Shown: in pieces, positions 7,076 to 12,506 of the stretch
Position numbering within the stretch: the stretch's first letter is position 1
Layout of the letters: the number at the start of each line of letters is the position of its first letter
Translations under genes and position numbers: made by a program
NCBI GenBank assembly: GCA_020431545.1
Contig: JAGQIB010000254.1
Coordinates: forward strand, 1 to 12,506
DNA from: Gemmatimonadota bacterium
GTDB lineage: Bacteria > ARS69
Length of the DNA: 12,506 bases
Direction: 5' to 3'
The notes under the pieces: model-generated
Seen by the model: the letters and a program-made list of their open reading frames with translations, nothing else
The model's database searches: none
What the model was told of the DNA's origin: nothing

Positions 7076-7758
7076 CGCGCCGATCCGTTCAGCAATTCAC
7101 CGCGCCGACGGATCACCTCGGCCGCCACGAGCGCCACCACCGCGAGCGCCACGGAGAGTGCCACCAGCCGCGCCGCGGCCATCTCCGCGCCGGGCACCTG
7201 CAGCTCGCTCCAGATCGCGAGCGGCAGCGTGCGCGTCTGCCCCGGAACGTTGCCGGCGAAGGAGATCGTGGCGCCGAACTCGCCGATGCTGCGCGCGAAC
7301 GCCAGCACGGCGCCCGCGATGACTCCGCGGCTCGCCAGCGGCAAGGTCACGGTCCAGAACACACGGAGCGGCGACGCGCCGAGCGTGCGCGCCGCCTCCT
7401 CCAGGCGCGCGTCCACGCTCGCGATCGCGACCTGAACCGTGCGGACCAGCAACGGAAACGCGAGCGCCGCCGACGCGAGCGCGGCGGCCTTCCACGTGAA
7501 CGCGACGTGCAACCCGAGCCGCGCGAGCGGCGCGCCGAGCACTCCCTGCGTGCCGAAAAGCACGAGAAGGATCCAGCCGGTGACGACGGGAGGCAGGACG
7601 AGCGGCAGCGTGAGCAGCGCGTCCACGATCGTACGCAGCCGGAACTCACGCCGCGCGAGCAGCCAGCCCAGCGCGACTCCGGGAGGCAGGATCACGAGCG
7701 TCGCCACGAGCCCGACGCGGATCGAAAGCAGCAACGCCTCCCGCTCGAGTCCGCTCAT
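7072..7758 (-). CDS. modB: Molybdate ABC transporter permease ModB
   Basis: The membrane channel of the importer, 228 residues with five to six hydrophobic helices, the normal size for ModB. The cytoplasmic EAA loop that contacts ModC reads EAARTLGASPLRVFWTVTLP, followed by the ModB-typical FARSIGEFGATISFAGN. LVLPPVVTGWILL in an earlier helix is also characteristic. The ATG at 7758 overlaps the modA stop as ATGA, and the stop overlaps the modC start in the same way. The three subunits are therefore translationally coupled in the order substrate-binding protein, permease, ATPase. Confidence 0.94.
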   Translation of the reverse strand: MSGLEREALLLSIRVGLVATLVILPPGVALGWLLARREFRLRTIVDALLTLPLVLPPVVTGWILLVLFGTQGVLGAPLARLGLHVAFTWKAAALASAALAFPLLVRTVQVAIASVDARLEEAARTLGASPLRVFWTVTLPLASRGVIAGAVLAFARSIGEFGATISFAGNVPGQTRTLPLAIWSELQVPGAEMAAARLVALSVALAVVALVAAEVIRRRGELLNGSAR

Positions 7759-8528
7759 CCGGCCGCGACTCCGGCGCGACTGCGGACCGTGAAGCCGTAG
7801 CGCCGGAACACCTCCCGCGCGACGTCCGATCGCAGAAACTCGAGGTAGGCGCTCGAAGCCGGCGTGCTGTGCCCGCGCAGGATCGCCACCGGATACACGA
7901 TCGGCTCGTGCAGGTCGTCCGGAATCTCGTACAGCGTGCGCACCCGATCCGAGGAGGCCGCGTCCGAACGGTAGACGATCCCGGCCACGCATTCGCCGCG
8001 CTCCACGAGCATCAGCGCCGCGCGTACGTCGCCCGCGGGAATCAACCGGGGCGCCACGCGTTCCCAGACGTTCGCCGCGATCAGCGCCTCCTTCGCGTAG
8101 ACGCCGGCCGGCACGTGGTCCGGATCCCCGACGGCGATGCGGCCTTCGCCCCCCGCGAGATCCTCGAGCGCGGAGAGCGTCCGCCCGCTTCCGGTCGGTC
8201 CCACGACCACGAGCCCGTTGCCGAGCAGGTCCGATCTCGTGGCGAACTCCAGCCGACGTTCCGACTCGAGCCGATCCATCCACCGAGGGTGCGCGGAGAG
8301 GAAGACGTCTGCCGGCGCGCCGGCGAGAAGGCGTCGCGCGAGCACCGACGACGAGGCGTAGTCGGCCACGACCCGCTTGCCGGTCTCGCGCCGGAACTCG
8401 CGGGCGATCTCGTCCAGCGCCGGGCCGAGGCTCGCGGCGGCGTACACGGTGACGTCCGGCGGTGCCTGCGGTCCGCAGCCCGACCACGTGAGGAGCAGGG
8501 CCGCCAGGGCGACACGCCGGCCCCTCAC
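7755..8528 (-). CDS. modA: Molybdate ABC transporter substrate-binding protein ModA
   Basis: ModA captures molybdate outside the membrane. The 257-residue protein starts with a basic, hydrophobic leader ending in TWSGC (C18), so it is probably a lipoprotein, although W at the -3 position is atypical for a lipobox. The mature part follows the ModA pattern: VYAAASLGPALDEI, then ADYASSSVLARRLLAGAPADVFLSA, then AGVYAKEAL and GIVYRSDA. The GTG at 8528 is chosen because GGAGG lies 7 bases upstream and it gives a proper signal peptide; the frame itself is open far upstream. The GTG overlaps the stop of the dynamin-like gene as GTGA. Specificity for molybdate over tungstate is inferred from the family and the complete modABC set. 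Confidence 0.93.
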   Translation of the reverse strand: MRGRRVALAALLLTWSGCGPQAPPDVTVYAAASLGPALDEIAREFRRETGKRVVADYASSSVLARRLLAGAPADVFLSAHPRWMDRLESERRLEFATRSDLLGNGLVVVGPTGSGRTLSALEDLAGGEGRIAVGDPDHVPAGVYAKEALIAANVWERVAPRLIPAGDVRAALMLVERGECVAGIVYRSDAASSDRVRTLYEIPDDLHEPIVYPVAILRGHSTPASSAYLEFLRSDVAREVFRRYGFTVRSRAGVAAG

Positions 8529-10234
8529 GTGAGGGCCTCCACCTCGGCGATCAGCTCGGTGCGCCGACGTTCCAGCGACTCGAGTCGCTCCCGGGCGGCG
8601 GCGAGCGTCTCCGCCCGCGCGACGGCGGCGTCCCGCTCGGGGCGGAACACGTCGCGGAGCTGGGCCGCGTAGCGTCGCGTCTCCTCGCGGAACGAGCGCT
8701 CGATGGTCTCCCCGAGCTCGGATCGCAGCGTCTCGATCTTTCCGGTCAGCTCGCGCTTCAGGCGCGCGCGGCGATGCGGCAGCAGGAACAACCCGGCGAG
8801 CACGACCATCGTGCCGGCGACCGTACCGGTGACGTCGATCGTGAGCGACGTGAACGCCGCCGTGAGCACGGCGCCGACGCCGGCCACGAGCGCCTCCACC
8901 CCGAGCGTCCGCGCGATCGCGTGGTTGACGGAGGATACGACCCGGTCCGCCTCCGCGCGCGCGTCGAACGTCTTCAGCCGACGTTTCACCGGCTCGGCGA
9001 GGTTCTTGAAGATCTCCTCGCGGTTGTACACGGTCTCGCGGGGCACGAGACGAGTCCGTTCCGCCGCTTCCCGCAGCGCCGCGCGACGCTCCTCCAGCGT
9101 CTCGCGCGCCCGGTCCCACGCTGCGAGATTCTCGCGCACGAGCCAGTCCACGAGCGCGTTCACTTCCTCTTCCACGCGCTCCGCGGTATCGGCCACGACG
9201 TCGTTGCGGAACCGGTTCTCCAGGATGTCGGCGTCGCGCAGGCGAAGAAGGTTGCCGAGGCGCACGTGGTCGTCGAGGAAGCGATGGCCCCGTCGCTCGA
9301 GCTGCAGGAGCACGTTCTCGATCGAACCCTGGTAGCGCGAGAGCTCCTTGCCCATGCGTGACTCGTAGTCGTCCGCGTCGCCGAGCAGCTTGTCCATCGC
9401 GACGCGATCGCCTTCCACGAGGCGCGCCCGCTCCGCGAGCGCCTCGCGCTGGCGCACGAGCACCGGTCGCAACGTCTCCAGCGGCGACAGCAGTTTCCGC
9501 CGGATGCGCGGCCGCTCGGCCAGCGTCTCGCGAAGATGCGCTTCGAGCGCCGGCCATTCGTTGCGCGGTCCGACGTTCCCCTCCAGCGCTTCCCGCGCGC
9601 TCACCACGAACACCGGCGACTCCTCGCCGAGACCCTGCTTCGCCTGATCGCGAACATAGCCACGGACCCGTTCGATCTGCTCGTCGTCGCGGGCGAGATC
9701 CGCGTGATTGACCACGAACAGGATCTTCTTGCCCCAGTCGCGGATGAACGAGAGGAAGTCGTGCTCGCTCGCGGCGTACGGGCGCACCAGGGTGGTGAGG
9801 AACAGCACGAAGTCCGCGCGCGGCACGAAGCCCTCGGCGAGATCCTGCTCGCGGCGCTGCATCGAGTTCGTGCCGGGCGTGTCGACCACGCACAGGTCGC
9901 GCAGCAGCGTCGCCGGTAGCGTGTGCTGCAGAAGGCCCGGCTCCGCCTGGACGGTGGCCCGCACGTCGCCGTGCTTCAGCAGGTGGACCTCCCGCGTGGT
10001 GGGCAGATCCCCCACCTCGAGGATCCGCTCGCCGAGCAGGGCGTTGATCAGGGTGGACTTGCCCGCGTTGTACTCGCCCACGATCACGAGCAGGAACAGC
10101 TCGTCGAGAGTGCCCTCGATGCCCGCGAGCGCCCCCTGGTCCTCCGGCAGCATCTCGAGATCCCCGAGCAACGCGCGCGCGTCCCGCAGGAGATCCCGCT
10201 GGGCCTGGACCACACGTCGTTCTTCCGGCTTCAA
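8525..10234 (-). CDS. Bacterial dynamin-like GTPase
   Basis: A large GTPase of about 569 residues with a C-terminal membrane anchor. Numbering from the TTG at 10234, the P-loop GEYNAGKST is at 53-61, the G2 threonines are at 79-80 (LPTTRE), G3 DTPG is at 118-121 and G4 NHAD is at 176-179, with histidine where lysine is usual. Long charged helices follow, then two hydrophobic segments at about 446-486 and a coiled tail, the layout of bacterial dynamin-like proteins that bind and reshape membranes. The start is uncertain. TTG 10342 gives 605 residues but leaves 26 bases to the divergent start and covers a candidate promoter; GTG 10213 is also possible and has GGAAG upstream. Its stop overlaps the modA start, so it is first in an operon with the molybdate importer. 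Confidence 0.88.
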   Translation of the reverse strand: MKPEERRVVQAQRDLLRDARALLGDLEMLPEDQGALAGIEGTLDELFLLVIVGEYNAGKSTLINALLGERILEVGDLPTTREVHLLKHGDVRATVQAEPGLLQHTLPATLLRDLCVVDTPGTNSMQRREQDLAEGFVPRADFVLFLTTLVRPYAASEHDFLSFIRDWGKKILFVVNHADLARDDEQIERVRGYVRDQAKQGLGEESPVFVVSAREALEGNVGPRNEWPALEAHLRETLAERPRIRRKLLSPLETLRPVLVRQREALAERARLVEGDRVAMDKLLGDADDYESRMGKELSRYQGSIENVLLQLERRGHRFLDDHVRLGNLLRLRDADILENRFRNDVVADTAERVEEEVNALVDWLVRENLAAWDRARETLEERRAALREAAERTRLVPRETVYNREEIFKNLAEPVKRRLKTFDARAEADRVVSSVNHAIARTLGVEALVAGVGAVLTAAFTSLTIDVTGTVAGTMVVLAGLFLLPHRRARLKRELTGKIETLRSELGETIERSFREETRRYAAQLRDVFRPERDAAVARAETLAAARERLESLERRRTELIAEVEALT

Positions 10235-10269
10235 CAGCGGATCGATGGCGCACCCCCGGGCGGCCTCCG

Positions 10270-10299
10270 ATTCTAGCCCGGGTGGCCGGAGACTGACCA
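10270..10299 (-). promoter_or_regulatory. Candidate promoter of the dynamin-mod operon
   Basis: Leftward TGGTCA (10299-10294), 18 bases, then TAGAAT (10275-10270). Transcription would start near 10263, about 30 bases before the TTG at 10234. The TAGAATC element resembles the TAKACTC cores of the other two candidate promoters. If it is real, the longer start at 10342 cannot be used from this transcript. Confidence 0.35.
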
Positions 10300-10314
10300 G
10301 CCACGAGCGAACGC

Positions 10315-10343
10315 TGGACGTTGCCGCGCCCGCCCCCGACAAT
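10315..10343 (+). promoter_or_regulatory. Weak candidate promoter of the dehydrogenase gene
   Basis: TGGACG (10315-10320), 17 bases, then GACAAT (10338-10343). Each hexamer matches the sigma-70 consensus at four of six positions. It would give a leader of about 20 bases with the ribosome site GGGAGG at 10356-10361. Confidence 0.25.
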
Positions 10344-10368
10344 GCCGGCTCGGCCGGGAGGCGATGTC

Positions 10369-11082
10369 TTGGATCGAACGGTGGTCATCACGGGGGCGAG
10401 CCGCGGACTGGGCGAGGCCCTCGCCCGCACGTTCGCTCGCGCGGGCGCCCGTCTGGTGCTCGGCGCGCGCGACGTCGCCCGCCTCGAGACGGTGGCCCAC
10501 GAATGCGGCGGCGACACGATCGCGCGCGCGTGCGACGTCCGCGAGCCGACGCAGCTCCGGGCGCTCGTCGCCACGGCGGTGGAGCGCTTCGGATCGCTCG
10601 ACGTGATGATCAACAACGCCGGGTTCTCCGTGTACGGTCCGCTGCTCGACACGAAGGAAGCCGACTTCGACGAGATGCTCGCGACGAACGTGAAGGGCGT
10701 GTACTTCGGCTGCCAGGCGGCGCTCCGGGTGATGCGCGAGGCCGGACGCGGACTGATCGTGAACGTCTCCTCGATCGCGGGTGCTCGCCACCTGCCGAAC
10801 GAGTCCGCCTACGGCGCCACGAAGTGGGCCGTGCAGGGACTCACCGGAGTGCTCCAGCAGGAGGCCGCCGCCTTCGGCGTCCGCGTGACGAGCCTGGTGG
10901 CCGGCGGCATCGCCACCCCCTTCTGGGACGGGCGGGAGTACGTCCCGTTCCCGCGCGAGCGGCTCGACCCGGCCCGGGACTTCATGGACCCGGCCGAAGT
11001 CGCCGAGGTCGTGCTCGACGTGGCGCGCAAGAGCGATCGCTTCGTGATGCCCGAAGTGATGTGCCTTCCGCTGATTCGCTGA
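10369..11082 (+). CDS. Short-chain dehydrogenase/reductase (classical SDR)
   Basis: A cytoplasmic NAD(P)-dependent oxidoreductase of 237 residues, normal for classical SDRs. The cofactor motif TGASRGLG is at 8-15, NNAG at 82-85, and the catalytic set is N107, S135, Y148 and K152 (YGATK). R34 at the end of the second strand suggests preference for NADPH. The substrate cannot be read from the sequence. The TTG at 10369 is chosen because GGGAGG ends 7 bases before it and it starts one residue before the first beta strand; an ATG at 10342 and a TTG at 10321 in the same frame lack a ribosome site. The gene diverges from the dynamin-mod operon, and 185 bases separate it from the next gene. Confidence 0.92.
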   Translation: MDRTVVITGASRGLGEALARTFARAGARLVLGARDVARLETVAHECGGDTIARACDVREPTQLRALVATAVERFGSLDVMINNAGFSVYGPLLDTKEADFDEMLATNVKGVYFGCQAALRVMREAGRGLIVNVSSIAGARHLPNESAYGATKWAVQGLTGVLQQEAAAFGVRVTSLVAGGIATPFWDGREYVPFPRERLDPARDFMDPAEVAEVVLDVARKSDRFVMPEVMCLPLIR

Positions 11083-11267
11083 GCGGCCGAGTCACGAAGC
11101 CGCGTCGGCCCGGGTCGCGTCAAATCGCGCAACGAAACCCCAGAATCCCCGCCCGATCGCCCGCACGCGCGCCCTCCGTCCCTCAAGCACGGAGCTAGAC
11201 GTCCGATACTGAAGCGTGGTCCACAGCGGCTCCCGCCCCCTTTTGCCGCCGACGCAAGGAGGACCCC
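11083..11267. other. Longest intergenic gap in the window
   Basis: This holds two modest inverted repeats, GGCCGA/TCGGCC (11085-11090, 11105-11110) and CTCCGT/ACGGAG (11174-11179, 11189-11194). Neither is followed by a T-run, so neither is a clear terminator. A possible -10, GATACT at 11205-11210, lacks a -35. I see no RNA gene or small coding frame of note. Confidence 0.4.
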
Positions 11268-11609
11268 ATGCTCGAGTGTCGGACGCACGGTGACACGATC
11301 GTGGTCAAGGTGACCGTGGCCCAGATCCAGTCGACCGTCGCGGCGACGTTCCGGAACGAGGTGGTCCGGGCCGTGAGCGAAGCGCGAGGCCCGGTCGTGT
11401 TGAACCTCGAGAACGTCGAGTTCGTGGACAGCTCCGGGGTCGGCGCGATGGTCGCGATCTTCAAGGGACTGGAGCGCGGGCGCACGATGGTCCTGTGCTC
11501 GCCGAAGTCGCCGGTCCGCTCGCTGCTGGAGCTGACCCGCATGGACAAGATCTTCCGCGTGTACGCGACCGAGTCCGAGGCCCTCGGCTCCTTCGCCGAG
11601 ACCTCCTAG
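11268..11609 (+). CDS. STAS-domain anti-sigma factor antagonist (SpoIIAA/RsbV-like)
   Basis: A 113-residue single STAS domain. In partner-switching systems such proteins bind an anti-sigma serine kinase when unphosphorylated and so free a sigma factor; phosphorylation of one serine switches this off. The phosphorylation loop is present as VEFVDSSGVGAM, with S56 corresponding to SpoIIAA Ser58. The rest follows the family (VVLNLENVEF, then FKGLERGRTMVLCSP, then LTRMDKIFRVYATESEAL). The ATG at 11268 has AAGGAGG 5 bases upstream, the strongest ribosome site in the window. No anti-sigma kinase, phosphatase or sigma factor gene lies nearby, so its partner is elsewhere. The TAG stop shares CTAG with the NUDIX gene. 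Confidence 0.92.
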   Translation: MLECRTHGDTIVVKVTVAQIQSTVAATFRNEVVRAVSEARGPVVLNLENVEFVDSSGVGAMVAIFKGLERGRTMVLCSPKSPVRSLLELTRMDKIFRVYATESEALGSFAETS

Positions 11610-12196
11610 CGCCCCGGCGGGACGTCGCGAGAGCCCTCGTCCCACCAGAACGCCACCACGACGAGCGCGTGCCGGATGCGGCCGTCGGCCACCGCGGCGC
11701 GAATCTGCGCGCGCGGCATCGTCACGACCTCGATGTCCTCCCCGGGGTCGAGCGAGAGCGTGGTCACGGGCCGGGCGTTCCGGATGCGGTACGTGTAGCA
11801 GCGGTTGTCGAGGATCGCGGGGTTCGGATCGACGACCCCGAGCAGCTCCGGCTCGTCGCCCGCGTACCCGGTCTCCTCGCGCAGCTCGCGGGCCGCGGCC
11901 CGTGCGGGCGGTTCCCCCGCATCCACGATGCCTCCCGGGATCTCCAGCGTGAACTCCTCCACGCCGTGCCGGAACTGACGGACGAGCACGACCTCGTCGT
12001 CCGGCGTCGTGGCGACGACGTTCACCCAGTCGCCGGTCTCGACGCGCGTGAACGGTCGGTCCTGGCCCGTACGCGGCGACCGGGCGCGGAAACGGCGCAC
12101 GCGGAAGATCCCGAAGTCCTCGACTCCGTCGTCGCCCGTGCGCTCCCAGCGTTCGAGGCCGCCGCGGTTCTCCGGCCGCTCCGAGGACCCGCTCAC
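11606..12196 (-). CDS. NUDIX hydrolase, ADP-ribose pyrophosphatase-like
   Basis: A 196-residue hydrolase that cleaves a nucleoside diphosphate linked to another group. The Nudix box runs from G89 to Y111 (GIVDAGE, seven residues, RELREETGY) with all magnesium-binding glutamates. The lead-in VRQFRHGVEEFTLEIPGG is typical of the ADP-ribose/ADP-sugar pyrophosphatase subgroup, so ADP-ribose or a nucleotide sugar is the likely substrate. The GTG at 12196 is chosen because GAGAGGG lies 6 bases upstream and because it forms a GTGA overlap with the stop of the preceding 4Fe-4S gene. The first 25 residues are polar and family-atypical. The stop overlaps the STAS stop tail to tail. Confidence 0.92.
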   Translation of the reverse strand: MSGSSERPENRGGLERWERTGDDGVEDFGIFRVRRFRARSPRTGQDRPFTRVETGDWVNVVATTPDDEVVLVRQFRHGVEEFTLEIPGGIVDAGEPPARAAARELREETGYAGDEPELLGVVDPNPAILDNRCYTYRIRNARPVTTLSLDPGEDIEVVTMPRAQIRAAVADGRIRHALVVVAFWWDEGSRDVPPGR

Positions 12197-12506
12197 GCCG
12201 CGCCCTCTCGCGCGCGCACCGCGCTCGCCACCAGCCCGTCCACCGCGATGACGTTTCCGCCCCGGTCGACCTGCCCGAACGAGAGCACGCCGGTGGGACA
12301 CGACTGCACGCAGGCGGAGCAGCGCACGCATTCGGGATCCGCCATCGGACGTCCCTTGTTCGCGAAGCTCATCACGTCGATTCCCTGGTGACACACGCTC
12401 GTGCAGACGTTGCACGAGATGCACTTCTTCTTGTCCGCGAGGATGCGGAACCGCGAGAAACGTGCGTACACGTGCATGAGCGCGGCGAGCGGGCAGAAGA
12501 AGCGGC
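12193..12506 (-). CDS. NapH/CcoG-like 4Fe-4S protein, C-terminal part (5' partial)
   Basis: The C-terminal 103 residues or so of a protein whose start lies beyond the right edge. The ATG at 12477 is internal: the frame continues upstream as RFFCPLAAL, which matches the cysteine-proline motif after the last membrane helix of NapH-type membrane ferredoxins. Two cluster motifs follow, CISCNVCTSVCHQG and CVRCSACVQSCPTG, each with the spacing for a 4Fe-4S cluster. Such proteins pass electrons between membrane quinols and partner enzymes. The partner is unknown, as nothing of that kind lies in the window. A soluble ferredoxin is less likely because of the upstream FCPL stretch. Its TGA overlaps the GTG of the NUDIX gene. 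Confidence 0.85.
   Translation of the reverse strand, partial: RFFCPLAALMHVYARFSRFRILADKKKCISCNVCTSVCHQGIDVMSFANKGRPMADPECVRCSACVQSCPTGVLSFGQVDRGGNVIAVDGLVASAVRAREGAA

Noticed and set aside
10410..10426. 7-bp hairpin GGGCGAG/CTCGCCC near the start of the dehydrogenase gene
   Set aside because: The three-base loop and the coding of the common SDR segment GLGEALA make it a likely by-product of GC-rich codons. It has no T-run.
7755..10652. One open frame of 965 codons on the minus strand, suggesting a giant fusion protein ending in ModA
   Set aside because: Only the last 257 codons resemble a protein. The upstream part is arginine/glycine/proline-rich, the typical alternative frame of a GC-rich gene, and is fully covered by the dynamin-like gene in another frame.
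1..12506. A defence island, prophage, transposon or CRISPR array
   Set aside because: No transposase, integrase, terminal repeats, spacer-repeat pattern or phage gene is visible. The dynamin-like GTPase alone does not make a defence system.

Overview
The window is a compact stretch of GC-rich bacterial chromosome, roughly two-thirds G+C by eye. It carries 17 protein genes, two of them cut by the window edges, and no RNA gene, CRISPR array, insertion sequence or phage gene that I can recognise. Many starts are TTG or GTG, and six neighbouring gene pairs overlap by 1 to 4 bases. A C-terminal FlgD-like/type IX-type sorting domain at the left edge, together with the base composition, points to an uncultured lineage near the FCB superphylum, of the Candidatus Eisenbacteria or Latescibacteria kind. 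That placement is an inference, not a proof.

Left region (1-3115): the end of a secreted protein with a sorting domain and a small Smr-domain protein read rightward. They meet a leftward queuosine-precursor operon, queC-queE-queD-queF. These four enzymes take the GTP cyclohydrolase I product to preQ1: QueD makes carboxytetrahydropterin, QueE makes carboxydeazaguanine, QueC makes preQ0 and QueF makes preQ1. FolE and the later tRNA steps (Tgt, QueA, QueG/H) are not in the window.

Middle region (3116-5975): divergent from queC and read rightward are a YjbQ/UPF0047 protein, a sodium/proton-coupled glutamate-aspartate/dicarboxylate symporter and a UPF0104 (LPG_synthase_TM) membrane protein.

Central leftward operon (5972-10234): a bacterial dynamin-like GTPase is followed, with 4-base stop/start overlaps throughout, by the molybdate importer modA-modB-modC. 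Coupling a membrane-remodelling GTPase to a molybdate ABC importer is the least expected gene arrangement here.

Right region (10315-12506): a short-chain dehydrogenase and an orphan STAS anti-sigma-factor antagonist read rightward. A NUDIX hydrolase and the end of a NapH-like 4Fe-4S protein read leftward from the right edge.

Two structural signals go beyond the gene list. First, all three convergent gene pairs (smr/queF, UPF0104/modC, STAS/NUDIX) end on one shared CTAG, so that each TAG stop overlaps the opposing one and there is no intergenic room for a terminator. Second, a perfect 16-bp inverted repeat lies inside the first codons of smr. Read leftward it resembles a terminator for the que operon embedded in the opposing gene. 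No stretch of more than about 300 bases lacks a gene; the longest gap is 11083-11267.
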